A stretch of DNA of 47,936 bases, taken from Acidimicrobiia bacterium (GTDB lineage: Bacteria; Actinomycetota; Acidimicrobiia; Spongiisociales; UBA5794). Where the stretch lies: contig JABDJC010000005.1 in NCBI GenBank assembly GCA_013003395.1, positions 1 through 47,936 on the forward strand, given 5' to 3'. Below the pieces are notes generated by a model. It was not told the origin of the DNA and made no database searches. It was given only the letters and a program-made list of their open reading frames with translations. Made by a program: the position numbers and the translations under genes. Each line of letters begins with the position of its first letter. Position 1 is the first letter of the stretch. This document shows, piece after piece, positions 33,515-42,003 of this stretch.

Positions 33515-35421
33515 AGTGCGTGCTGGCGATCGTGGTGGGAGTCGGCTTGTTCTTCGCCTCCGTCCCGGTAGCAACGGCCGATGACGCATTGCCACTTCGC
33601 GTCGCCTGGTTCGAGAATGGTGACTATCCGCAGGTGGAATTGACGGTGAGTCTGCCGCCGGAGATGCAAGGTCTCTCTGCAGACGAACTCAACTTTGCCG
33701 TCGTCGAGGGCGGGCGCGTTCCTGCGGTCACGGTCGAGCGAGTTTCGACGCAGGGCCTGGAAGTGGTTCTCGTATTCGACACGTCGGGCAGCATGCTCGG
33801 TGATCCGATCGCGGCTGCGAAGTCGGCGGCAACCGAGTTCGTTTCCGAAATGCCCCGTGGTGCTCGAGTCGCGTTGGTCGCATTCGGTGCCGAGTCGTCT
33901 GTGGTGTCACCGTTCACGACGGATCACGCCTCGGTTGCCGGACTCATCGCCGGACTCGAGGCGCGCGGCGAGACCGCGCTGTACGACGGTCTGGTGGCCG
34001 CGTCAGAGCTGTTTTCTGATGCAGACGGAGATCGCCGCGTGATCGTGATGCTGTCCGATGGCGGAGACACGGTGAGCAGCGCCGACATCGATGATGCGAT
34101 AGAGGCGACGCAGTCCGTCGATGCGGTGTTCCATGCCATCGAGTTGCAGAGTCCTGAGATGGACCCGGAACCGATGCAGCAGATCGGACTGGCGACAAAC
34201 GGAACGGTCGTTCCGGTTGCCGATCCGAGTGCGCTGGACGGCATTTTCGAAGGAGTGGCGGCTGCGATCGTCAATCAGTATCGGTTGTCGTTCGTGGCGG
34301 AAGGTCGCGGACTGACCGAACTCACGGTGAGGGTCGAGTCATCGGATGTTGCGGCTGCACTGACCCGAGTCGTTCAGTTCCCGAAGCCGCCTCGGACCAC
34401 GCCTCCGGGCACCCAGCCTCCCGTCGCTTCGATCCCGGTCCCGCCGCCGCTCGAAGGGTCGCAAATCGAACTGGGCGTCCTCGCGACCCAGTGGGCGCTC
34501 ACGCTCGGTTTGGCCGCGTTGTTCGTCGGCGCACTTGGGATGCTCGTCTCGGTCGGCGGCACTTCCCGGCGGCTCCCACGGCCCAAGAGCGCATTCGCAA
34601 AGGTTGCGCGGCGTGGCGCCCTCACCGATTTCGCCGACCGTGCCACGCTGGTCGTCGAGAGAACGCTCGAGCGTCGGGACCGCCGAGGCGCACTCGACAA
34701 GATGCTCGACAAGGCCGGTATCAGACTTCGCGCCGGCGAGTTCGGACTCCTCACCGTGAGCGCAGTCGTGGCGGCCTTCGCATCGGTGCGAGTGGTCGCC
34801 GGCACCCTCGCAGCCGTGTTGGCAGCAGTTGTCACGGTTGCGCTGGTCCGCGCCTTCGTGGTCGTCCGCACCGACAAACGCAGGATCAAGTTCCACGATC
34901 AGCTCGGCGACACGCTTCAGCTGATGGTGGGTTCTCTCAAGGCCGGATACGGCCTGCTTCAGGCCATCGAGACTGTTGCCCACGAGGCGGATTCACCCAC
35001 GGCTGACGAGTTCCATCGAATCAAGGTGGAAGCGCAGCTCGGCCGCGATCTTCAAGAGTCACTCCATGCACTCGCAGATAGGGTCGGCAGCGACGACATC
35101 AAGTGGGTGGTCGACGCGATAGCGATACATCGCGAAGTCGGCGGCGACCTTGCAGACATCCTCGCCAGGGCCGCGCAGACGATCCGGGAGCGCGATCAGC
35201 TGCGACGGCAGGTGAAAGCCCTCAGCGCCGAGGGGCGGATGAGTGCGTGGATTCTCCTGTCGCTGCCGTTTGCGCTTGCGTTCATCACCCGAATCTTCAA
35301 TCCGGATTATCTGAGTGTGCTCACGGGTCACAGCGCGGGCCGGATCATGATCGCTCTCGGCCTGGCGTTCATGGCGATCGGCGTCGTGTGGATTCGCAAG
35401 ATCATCGAAGTCGTCTTCTGA
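33511..35421 (+). CDS. tadB: VWA-TadB fusion: secreted von Willebrand A domain joined to the TadB inner-membrane platform
   Basis: 636 residues. N-terminal signal-type helix (1-23), VWA domain with a complete-looking MIDAS: D90-TSGS94, T155, and SDGGD (182-186). A Pro-rich linker (about 293-317), then a membrane helix (about 322-347) and a TadB/T2SSF domain (about 405-600) with GDTLQLMVGSLKAGYGLLQA, ending in two more helices. The VWA would face outward and the T2SSF domain inward. The GTG start overlaps the cpaF stop (GTGA), and no in-frame stop or strong internal start separates the parts. Confidence 0.9.
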   Translation: MKCVLAIVVGVGLFFASVPVATADDALPLRVAWFENGDYPQVELTVSLPPEMQGLSADELNFAVVEGGRVPAVTVERVSTQGLEVVLVFDTSGSMLGDPIAAAKSAATEFVSEMPRGARVALVAFGAESSVVSPFTTDHASVAGLIAGLEARGETALYDGLVAASELFSDADGDRRVIVMLSDGGDTVSSADIDDAIEATQSVDAVFHAIELQSPEMDPEPMQQIGLATNGTVVPVADPSALDGIFEGVAAAIVNQYRLSFVAEGRGLTELTVRVESSDVAAALTRVVQFPKPPRTTPPGTQPPVASIPVPPPLEGSQIELGVLATQWALTLGLAALFVGALGMLVSVGGTSRRLPRPKSAFAKVARRGALTDFADRATLVVERTLERRDRRGALDKMLDKAGIRLRAGEFGLLTVSAVVAAFASVRVVAGTLAAVLAAVVTVALVRAFVVVRTDKRRIKFHDQLGDTLQLMVGSLKAGYGLLQAIETVAHEADSPTADEFHRIKVEAQLGRDLQESLHALADRVGSDDIKWVVDAIAIHREVGGDLADILARAAQTIRERDQLRRQVKALSAEGRMSAWILLSLPFALAFITRIFNPDYLSVLTGHSAGRIMIALGLAFMAIGVVWIRKIIEVVF

Positions 35422-35431
35422 GGAGGCTCCC

Positions 35432-36322
35432 ATGCCCGTGAATGTCATCATCGGCGCCCTGCTCGTAGCAGCCGCGGTCCCTGTGCTCTTGAGCTCGGTC
35501 GCAGCCGCAAGACCGGCGCGACGCAGCCAACTCCTCGCGGGCAGCGGCAAGGCCGACCTGCGCGAGGTTGCGCTCACGGAATCGGCCGTGACCCGCGTAT
35601 TGGTTCCCTGGACGAGGGGCTTGCTCGACAAGCTGAGACGAATCACGCCGGTCGGTCGAGTTGAGGCGCTCGACCGCCAACTCGTATATGCCGGGTTGGC
35701 AGGTCGACTGCCGGTCGAGCGAATCCTGGGGTTCAAGGTGCTTGCGGGTGTCGCCGGTTTCGGTCTCGGAACGGTCCTCACCAATCAGGGACTTCTCTTG
35801 CCCGCTGTTGTAGCTGCCTTGGGCTTCTTCGCTCCGGATACCTTCGTGAGAGGCCGAGCCCAGGAACGACAGCTCGAGATTCAGAATACGTTGGCAGACA
35901 CCCTGGACCAGATCACGATGAGTGTGGAGGCCGGTCTCGGCTTCGAAGGAGCGATCGCTCGTACGGCTCGTGCCGGTGAAGGGCCTCTGGCCTCAGAGCT
36001 GACACGGACTTTGCAGGAGATGCAGGTGGGTGTGAGCCGTTCCGAGGCGTTGCGCAATCTGGCGGACAGAACGAGCGTCGCCGACCTCCGCTCGTTCGTC
36101 ACCGCAATCGTCCAGGCCGAGGACTACGGGCTCCCGATAGCGCAGGTGCTGCGGGTGCAGGCGAGTGAGATGAGGATCAAGCGGCGACAACGAGCCGAGG
36201 AGCGCGCACTGAAGATGCCGGTCAAGATCATTTTTCCGCTGGTGTTCTGCATCTTTCCGACGCTATTCATCGTCCTGCTCGGTCCGGCTGCGATCCGCCT
36301 CTACGAGAACGTGATCCGATGA
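35432..36322 (+). CDS. tadC: TadC pilus-assembly membrane protein
   Basis: 296 residues, a T2SSF-domain protein partnering TadB. N-terminal helix, a central pair of helices (about 110-140), the T2SSF core with LADTLDQITMSVEAGLGFEGA (about 155-175), and a C-terminal helix with FPLVFCIFPTLFIVLLG. GAGGAGGC ribosome binding site before the ATG; the next gene overlaps its stop (ATGA). Confidence 0.92.
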   Translation: MPVNVIIGALLVAAAVPVLLSSVAAARPARRSQLLAGSGKADLREVALTESAVTRVLVPWTRGLLDKLRRITPVGRVEALDRQLVYAGLAGRLPVERILGFKVLAGVAGFGLGTVLTNQGLLLPAVVAALGFFAPDTFVRGRAQERQLEIQNTLADTLDQITMSVEAGLGFEGAIARTARAGEGPLASELTRTLQEMQVGVSRSEALRNLADRTSVADLRSFVTAIVQAEDYGLPIAQVLRVQASEMRIKRRQRAEERALKMPVKIIFPLVFCIFPTLFIVLLGPAAIRLYENVIR

Positions 36323-37290
36323 TCGACATCGGCATGACGCCCGCAGCCCCGACGCTTGCCGACGTGTTCGACACGATCGACGATCACGAGCTGTCTCCCG
36401 GCGCGATCGCATCGGGCTTTGCAGTGCTCGACAACGCGCTCAGTGGCGGCTTCCACCCCGGCGACGTGACGTTGATCGGTGGCGGCCCTGGTGTGGGTAA
36501 AACGATCGCAACCCTGCAGATGGCGAGAAGCATGGCCCTCGACGGCCGTGAGGTGGCGTACGTGTGTTACGAACACGGCGACCGGGCGTTGCTTGCTCGG
36601 CTGCTTCTACTGGAACTGGGCGAGATGGGGGCGTCGCGATCGGACGTGATCGATGCCACCGAGGCCATATGGCGCGTCGCCCACGGCGAAGCACATTGGT
36701 CGGTGCTCGCGAGCCGTCACCTCGTGCTGCGGGCCGCACAATCCAAAGTCGGGCAGTACGCCGACAATCTCATGGTGGTCGAGGGGAGCGCGACGCTCGG
36801 ACTGCCAGAACTCGTGGAGCTGACCGATCGCATACAGCCGGCGGTACTGTTCGTCGATTACCTCCAGAAGGTTCCCGCAGAGAACCTGTCAGGCAACAAC
36901 CGCGTGACGGCAGCCGTCGAGGGTCTCAAGAACCTGGCGCTCGCTACCGGGACCGCAGTGATTGCCGTGGTGGCAGGTACACGGGCTGGTCTCGAAGAGC
37001 GGCGCCTTCGATTGCATCATCTCAGGGGCGCCGAGGCGTTGGCCTACGAGGCCGACGTTGTGGTGCTGCTCAACGAGAAGTCTGCCGCGGTGTCTCGCCG
37101 CCATTCGGCGTTCGATGCCGTGAGGTCGAAGGACTTCGGGCGGTGGACGGTGTTCAGTGTCGAGAAGAACCGTCACGGACCGGCCGGTCTCAACGTCGAG
37201 TTCATGAAGGATTTCGCGACGTTCAGATTCGTAGCCGACGGCCGCTTCGTGGAGGAACGCCTCATCGACGGGACGAGCGAGACGGACTGA
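36319..37290 (+). CDS. DnaB/RecA-like ATPase encoded at the end of the tad operon
   Basis: 323 residues. Walker A G54-GGPGVGKT62 and Walker B VLFVDYLQK with D180, the DnaB-type DYLQ motif. Further downstream, FSVEKNRHGPAGLNVEF (about 279-295) is the DnaB-family basic C-terminal signature, and NRVTAAVEGLKNLA matches its helix. There is no DnaB N-terminal (primase-binding) domain and no RadA zinc finger. It starts within the tadC stop codon, so it is translationally coupled to pilus genes. The role is unknown; an ATPase tied to pilus or DNA uptake is a guess. Confidence 0.85.
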   Translation: MIDIGMTPAAPTLADVFDTIDDHELSPGAIASGFAVLDNALSGGFHPGDVTLIGGGPGVGKTIATLQMARSMALDGREVAYVCYEHGDRALLARLLLLELGEMGASRSDVIDATEAIWRVAHGEAHWSVLASRHLVLRAAQSKVGQYADNLMVVEGSATLGLPELVELTDRIQPAVLFVDYLQKVPAENLSGNNRVTAAVEGLKNLALATGTAVIAVVAGTRAGLEERRLRLHHLRGAEALAYEADVVVLLNEKSAAVSRRHSAFDAVRSKDFGRWTVFSVEKNRHGPAGLNVEFMKDFATFRFVADGRFVEERLIDGTSETD

Positions 37291-37309
37291 GCCCCGCTAC
37301 GCGACGGGT

Positions 37310-37324
37310 GCAGCGGCGAGCTGC
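37310..37324. terminator. Hairpin after the tad operon
   Basis: GCAGC-GGCGA-GCTGC, a 5-bp stem in the gap before comM. No T-tract follows, so termination is only a possibility. Confidence 0.2.
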
Positions 37325-37366
37325 CCTCCCGATTGTCAACCCCTGGAACGTGTCACTGCAGACCCA

Positions 37367-37372
37367 TACCGT
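37367..37372 (+). promoter_or_regulatory. Putative -10 box of leaderless comM
   Basis: TACCGT followed by exactly 6 nt and the comM ATG at 37379; no Shine-Dalgarno. Confidence 0.45.
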
Positions 37373-37378
37373 GGGCTC

Positions 37379-38848
37379 ATGTTCGCCTCAACCAATTCAG
37401 TCGCTCTGGTCGGCATCGAGCCTCGACCTGTTCGCGTAGAAGTTCACGCCGGAACGGCCGGTGACAAGTTCCACCTGGTGGGGCTGCCCGACACCGCCAT
37501 CAGGGAAGCAAAGGAGCGCGTCAAGGCTGCGTTGCGATCGTCTGGGTTCGCTCCCGCTCATCGCAATCTCACGGTGAACCTCTCGCCGGCTGACATACCG
37601 AAGGCCGGCTCGGCGTACGACCTGCCGATAGCACTCGCGGTGCTCGCCGCCACCGGCCAGCTCGAGGCGGATCCGTCTGGCATGGTTGCCCTCGGAGAGT
37701 TGGCGCTCGACGGCAAGGTGAGGGGCACCAGGGGGAGTCTGGGAGCGGCGCTCGTGGCGAAGCAGTCCGGTTCGCCCTGCATTCTCCCGGCGGGATCAGC
37801 ATCGGAAGGTGCCCTTGTTGAGAACGTCGAGGTGGTCGCCGTGGAGACGCTCGCCGATGCGGTCGCGGCAGCGCAGGGGCATCCGAGACCGCTGGCCATC
37901 TCGGGTCCCCGAGAGACACAGGAGCCCGCCGATGAGCTCGGCGCGGTGCGGGGCCAGCTGCTCGCACGTCGCGCCCTCGAGATCTCCGCAGCAGGAGGTC
38001 ACCATCTGTTGATGAATGGTCCACCCGGTGCCGGCAAGACGATGTTGGCGCGATGCCTGCCGGGAATTCTCCCGTCTCTCGAGCCCGACGAGGCACTGGA
38101 GGTGGCCCAGGCATGGGCTGCGGCTGGTCGACCGATCGTGCGACACGGTTGGGCTCCGTTTCGCAGCCCGCATCATTCGGCCACGGCAGCGGCTGTGCTC
38201 GGCGGAGGTTCGGGCATCCCGGTGCCGGGCGAATTGACATTGGCGCATCGTGGGATTCTCTTCTTGGATGAGCTCGGTGAGTTTCCGCCGCATATCTTGA
38301 ATGCGTTACGCCAACCTCTCGAGGAGGGTTCGGTGTTGATCGCCCGTAAGGGGATGTCGATCACGTTTCCTTGCTCGGTGCAGTTGGTGGCTGCGACGAA
38401 TCCGTGTCCATGCGGATTCAGTGGTGATCGAGTCCAGCCGTGCACCTGTTCTCGCGGTGCGGTCGAGAGGTATCGGCGCCGGCTGTCTGGACCGCTGCTG
38501 GATCGTTTCGATCTGCGAGTGACGGTTGAGCGTCTTTCGTCTCGAGAAGTCACGGCCGAAGAAGGCGAGCCGACCAGCGCAGTCCGCACGCGTGTTTGTG
38601 CGGCGCGCCGCATCCAGAGCTCGCGGGGTGGTCTGAATCGTGATCTGCGGCGTAGTGAATTGGATGCGCATCCCGTGACTTCTGAGGCACGGCGCCTTCT
38701 CGACGACGCGGTTGATCGGTTCCGTTTGACGGCAAGAGGCTGGGATCGAGTGCGTCGTGTGGCGCGGACGATCGCCGACCTCGCCGGCGAGGAGTCGGTG
38801 GACGCCACGGCGGTGGGCGAAGCGTTGTCGTTGCGGGGTGTCGCGTGA
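37379..38848 (+). CDS. comM: ComM/YifB-family Mg-chelatase-like AAA+ protein
   Basis: 489 residues. N-terminal Lon-protease-like domain (HLVGLPDTAIREAKERVKAAL, about 32-52), then an AAA+ module: Walker A NGPPGAGKT (213-221) and Walker B GILFLDELGEF, with ATNPCPCG and a zinc-finger-like cysteine cluster PCTCSRG, then the C-terminal lid. In Vibrio ComM is a branch-migration helicase needed to integrate transforming DNA. Its partner dprA overlaps its stop (GTGA). Confidence 0.95.
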   Translation: MFASTNSVALVGIEPRPVRVEVHAGTAGDKFHLVGLPDTAIREAKERVKAALRSSGFAPAHRNLTVNLSPADIPKAGSAYDLPIALAVLAATGQLEADPSGMVALGELALDGKVRGTRGSLGAALVAKQSGSPCILPAGSASEGALVENVEVVAVETLADAVAAAQGHPRPLAISGPRETQEPADELGAVRGQLLARRALEISAAGGHHLLMNGPPGAGKTMLARCLPGILPSLEPDEALEVAQAWAAAGRPIVRHGWAPFRSPHHSATAAAVLGGGSGIPVPGELTLAHRGILFLDELGEFPPHILNALRQPLEEGSVLIARKGMSITFPCSVQLVAATNPCPCGFSGDRVQPCTCSRGAVERYRRRLSGPLLDRFDLRVTVERLSSREVTAEEGEPTSAVRTRVCAARRIQSSRGGLNRDLRRSELDAHPVTSEARRLLDDAVDRFRLTARGWDRVRRVARTIADLAGEESVDATAVGEALSLRGVA

Positions 38849-39864
38849 GCGATTCTCGGTTGATGCTGGCGGCTCTGGGGCTGCATCCGTATCGGGTGCG
38901 GGCGCTGGTGGAGTCCCATGGCTCTGCTGCAGCGGTCTTTGCCTTGATTTGCGATGGGCAGATCAAGGTGACGGACCGAGCGCGGGCGGTTGCTTCACGA
39001 GGCATCGACCACGTGAGAGAGATGATCGAGGCTTGTGGAGCTCAGATCCTGTTGCGGGGGAGCGACGACTTTCCGCACCACCTCGCCGATCGGCAGGACG
39101 CTCCCGACGTGTTGTTCGTGAAGGGCGAGTTGCCTGCTGACCTGGGGGTGGCGGTGGTCGGCACCCGCGCCTGCACTGGTTACGGCAAGCGTGTCGCAAC
39201 GGCGTATGGCAATGCGATTGCGGTCGCCGGATGGACCTTGGTCAGCGGCCTGGCGAGGGGAATCGATGGTGCGGCTCATGCAGGGACGGTCGCGGCGGGC
39301 GGTGTCGGTGTGGCCGTGCTCGGCTCTGGCATCGACGTGTGGTATCCGAAAGAGCATCGACGGTTGGGAGAAGACCTCGTCGCCGGTGGTGGTGCGATCG
39401 TGAGCGAGTACCCACCCGGCACTCCACCGGAGCCGTGGAGGTTCCCGCCTCGAAATCGGATCATTTCGGGACTGTCTGCCGCAGTGGTGGTGGTTGAGGC
39501 CAAGGTCACCGGGGGTGCGCTCATCACGGCCATGGCGGCTCTCGATCAAGGTGTTCCGGTTTATGCGTTGCCGGGCGACATCGATCGTGCTTCGTCGGAG
39601 GGATGCAATCGGCTCATCCGAGACGGTGCGCATCCAGTACTCGACCCAGACGACCTGATAGCTGAACTCGAGTTGGTCATGGGTCCGACTCGTGCGCGAC
39701 CCACCACAGACGCCGACGGCATTCCGATCCCGTCGACAGGGGTGTCGGCAGAAGCGTTCGTCGAGTCGCTCGATCTACCGATCAACGAAGCGCTCGCTCA
39801 CCTTGCCCGCCTCGAAACCATCGGTCGCATCCGGCGAGTGGACGGCTTGGTCCTCCCCGGCTGA
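38845..39864 (+). CDS. dprA: DNA processing protein DprA
   Basis: 339 residues. Loads RecA onto incoming single-stranded DNA in transformation. Rossmann fold: VAVVGTRACTGYGKR (about 101-115), SGLARGIDGAAH (about 133-144), then FPPRNRIISGLSAAVVVVEA and a SGxGxLIT-equivalent GGALIT. A C-terminal winged-helix (about 285-339) is present. GTG start overlapping comM. Together with comM and a pilus locus this hints at DNA uptake, but no comEA or comEC is in the window. Confidence 0.95.
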   Translation: MSDSRLMLAALGLHPYRVRALVESHGSAAAVFALICDGQIKVTDRARAVASRGIDHVREMIEACGAQILLRGSDDFPHHLADRQDAPDVLFVKGELPADLGVAVVGTRACTGYGKRVATAYGNAIAVAGWTLVSGLARGIDGAAHAGTVAAGGVGVAVLGSGIDVWYPKEHRRLGEDLVAGGGAIVSEYPPGTPPEPWRFPPRNRIISGLSAAVVVVEAKVTGGALITAMAALDQGVPVYALPGDIDRASSEGCNRLIRDGAHPVLDPDDLIAELELVMGPTRARPTTDADGIPIPSTGVSAEAFVESLDLPINEALAHLARLETIGRIRRVDGLVLPG

Positions 39865-39910
39865 CAGGTCGCGAAAAGTCGCTCGAGTGGGGGGCTGATG
39901 CGCGTGTATA

Positions 39911-39978
39911 CCTCAGGTATGGCCGCCTGCGCCAAGCTTGACGCGTCGGTCGTCACCTGAGGCCTCCCGCAAAGGGAG
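39911..39978 (+). promoter_or_regulatory. Potentially structured leader of the secreted-protein gene
   Basis: CCTCAGGT (39911-39918) pairs perfectly with ACCTGAGG (39955-39962), enclosing a second stem GGCCG/CGGTC (39921-39925 with 39947-39951, one G-T). A separate hairpin CTCCC-GCAAA-GGGAG (39964-39978) follows, just before the AAAGGAGG ribosome binding site. Alternatively ATACCT-C-AGGTAT (39908-39920) is a DNA operator. I could not match it to a known riboswitch class. Confidence 0.4.
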
Positions 39979-39997
39979 ACCGCCAAAGGAGGAACGC

Positions 39998-40978
39998 ATG
40001 CGACGACTCTCCCCACTCCTGTTCGCTTTTGCACTGCTGGTGATGGTGGTACCGGCCGCTGGCGCCGCCACAAACAGCATCTTGCCGGTCAGTATCGAAA
40101 AGGCGCCGATCGTGCCAGACGGCACAACAGCGAACGAGATCACCGATTTTGTGCTCACGTTCGTCGATAGGGATCCTTCAATCGACGGCCTCAGCCTGCT
40201 GGCTGGTGCGACGGTGACCGCGACGCTTCCCGACGCGTTCGTCAACACGATGGCTGGCGATATCAACACGGCGATTCTGCTCCAGGGATGGCCACAGAGT
40301 CCTCCGTTCCCGTTCCCATGGATCACAGAGGTGTCGGGGAATGCGGTCACTGCGACGCTCACTTCGGATTACCTCGTCGGTGACTTCGGCCCTGGCGTCA
40401 AGCAGGTGCATCTGTTCCTGGGCGATTTTCGCAACCCCGGACCAGGGGTCTACCAAGTGGACTTGGTGATCAAACCGGACCCGGCGTCAAGCGCCACCTT
40501 CACCGGCACAGGAACCGTGCGCATCCTTCCGAAGTCGCGGCCCAGCGTGAACGCCGTGAGCGTCTTCAGCGGTGGGGGACCGCCACCACCGTTCAACAAT
40601 GCGATCTATCAGACAGTTGCTGCCGGTGACGACGCGGCGGATGTTGGGCTCTACTTGTGGGACAAGGGAAGCTCGGTAGCTGATGGCATCATCAACCCGT
40701 TCGTCGATGTCGCCATCGTGATGTCGAACCTGAGCCGAGGACGGTTGGTTCAGGGCAACAAGACCGTTGGCCACGTGTGGATCGACGCTCCGGCTGGAGC
40801 CTCGGTGTACGGGATCACGGGAGGACCGTCGTTCCTTGGCATCGCCGCCGTTTCGGAGATCGATGTCGGCATCCTCGTGACGACGTTCAGCACCGATCCG
40901 AATGCGACCGGGGTCTACACGATCGGCTTCCAGTTGAACAACGGCAACACCCAGCAGTTGTTCGTCACCGCCGAGTGA
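39998..40978 (+). CDS. Secreted protein of unknown function
   Basis: 326 residues. Clear Sec signal peptide: MRRLSPLLFAF, hydrophobic core, likely cleavage after AAGA (about residue 23). The mature part is rich in Gly, Val, Thr and Ile with a beta-strand character and a GGGPPPPF loop near 190; no catalytic motif and no membrane anchor are visible. AAAGGAGG ribosome binding site. It sits between dprA and xerC, where the conserved order has no such gene. I do not recognise the family. Confidence 0.82.
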   Translation: MRRLSPLLFAFALLVMVVPAAGAATNSILPVSIEKAPIVPDGTTANEITDFVLTFVDRDPSIDGLSLLAGATVTATLPDAFVNTMAGDINTAILLQGWPQSPPFPFPWITEVSGNAVTATLTSDYLVGDFGPGVKQVHLFLGDFRNPGPGVYQVDLVIKPDPASSATFTGTGTVRILPKSRPSVNAVSVFSGGGPPPPFNNAIYQTVAAGDDAADVGLYLWDKGSSVADGIINPFVDVAIVMSNLSRGRLVQGNKTVGHVWIDAPAGASVYGITGGPSFLGIAAVSEIDVGILVTTFSTDPNATGVYTIGFQLNNGNTQQLFVTAE

Positions 40979-41109
40979 AGGTGTAGCTGGCGTCGGGTCC
41001 AGCAATCGAGCGAGTCGAACGACCGGTCCTTCGAGGCCGAAGAACGTCCACACCTGCAGTGCAACCGCGAGTCGTTGACTCCCAGTATCGACATGGCGAC
41101 CATGTCTGC

Positions 41110-42003
41110 ATGTCTTCGACCGCAACGCTCCCCCAATGGGCAGACCAACTCGTAACCGACTACCTGACTCGTCTCGAAGGAGAGCGCGGGCTGTCCCTCA
41201 ACACTGTGGACGCATACCGACGAGACCTCTCGCAATTCTTCGAGTTCTGTGACCGCCAGGGAATCGGGAGCATCGACGACATCGATCGCAAGTCCGTTCG
41301 CCGATACATGGCGCACCTCGGCACCCGTGGGTACGCGCCCCGCTCGATGTCGCGGAAAGCGTCAGCGATCCGCGCCTTCTTCTCCGACGCAGCCAAGCGG
41401 GATCTCGTCGAGGTCAATCCAGTGGTGGCGATTCCACAACCCAAACGGCCGAAGACGCTCCCGAAAGCGTTGCCGTCGGCAGGTCTCAGTACTGCCCTCG
41501 ACTCCATCGACGGAAGTGATCCCGCCTCGCTGCGCGATCGAGCGCTGCTCGAAGTGCTCTACTCAACCGGACTGCGCGTTTCAGAGTTGGCGAGCCTCAC
41601 GGTGGGAGACGTTCAACGCGACGAGTTCGTACGAGTGATGGGTAAAGGAGGCAAGGAAAGAGCCGTCCCCCTGGGTCTTCCGGCTCGCAAGGCGATCGAC
41701 CGATATCTGGCCGAAGCTCGCCCGGTGATCGTCGATGGAGCCGCCAACGAGGAGTTGTGGATCGGGCAACGTGGAGGCCCTCTGGGGGCTCGCGGCGTGC
41801 GCCGCGTGGTGAAACAACGGCTTGGAACGTTCCCACACGCATTGCGACATTCGTTCGCCACCCATCTTTTGGAAGGTGGCGCAGACCTCCGAGCTGTGCA
41901 AGAGTTACTGGGCCACATTGAACTCGCAACCACTCAGCTATACACTTCCGTGACCCGAAAGCACCTCAAGGCGACTTATGACCGAAGCCACCCCCGCGCG
42001 TAA
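41110..42003 (+). CDS. xerC: Tyrosine recombinase XerC
   Basis: 297 residues. Resolves chromosome dimers at dif. All catalytic residues are visible: R146 (TGLRVSEL), K169 (GKGGKER), H243/R246 (HALRHSF), H269 (LLGH) and nucleophile Y278. The SAM-like N-terminal DNA-binding domain is at about 10-95. The ATG at 41110 is chosen for length; no Shine-Dalgarno is evident. Core location between dprA and whiG argues for the housekeeping XerC and not an element integrase. whiG begins inside its last 26 nt. Confidence 0.93.
   Translation: MSSTATLPQWADQLVTDYLTRLEGERGLSLNTVDAYRRDLSQFFEFCDRQGIGSIDDIDRKSVRRYMAHLGTRGYAPRSMSRKASAIRAFFSDAAKRDLVEVNPVVAIPQPKRPKTLPKALPSAGLSTALDSIDGSDPASLRDRALLEVLYSTGLRVSELASLTVGDVQRDEFVRVMGKGGKERAVPLGLPARKAIDRYLAEARPVIVDGAANEELWIGQRGGPLGARGVRRVVKQRLGTFPHALRHSFATHLLEGGADLRAVQELLGHIELATTQLYTSVTRKHLKATYDRSHPRA

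Noticed and set aside
39964-39978. c-di-GMP-I riboswitch suggested by the GCAAAG string
   Set aside because: The GNRA tetraloop/receptor architecture and the conserved flanking helices of that class are not present; only a generic hairpin can be supported.
41110-42003. Mobile-element integrase
   Set aside because: The tyrosine recombinase is in the conserved dprA-xerC-whiG position with no attachment-site repeats or cargo, so it is the housekeeping XerC.
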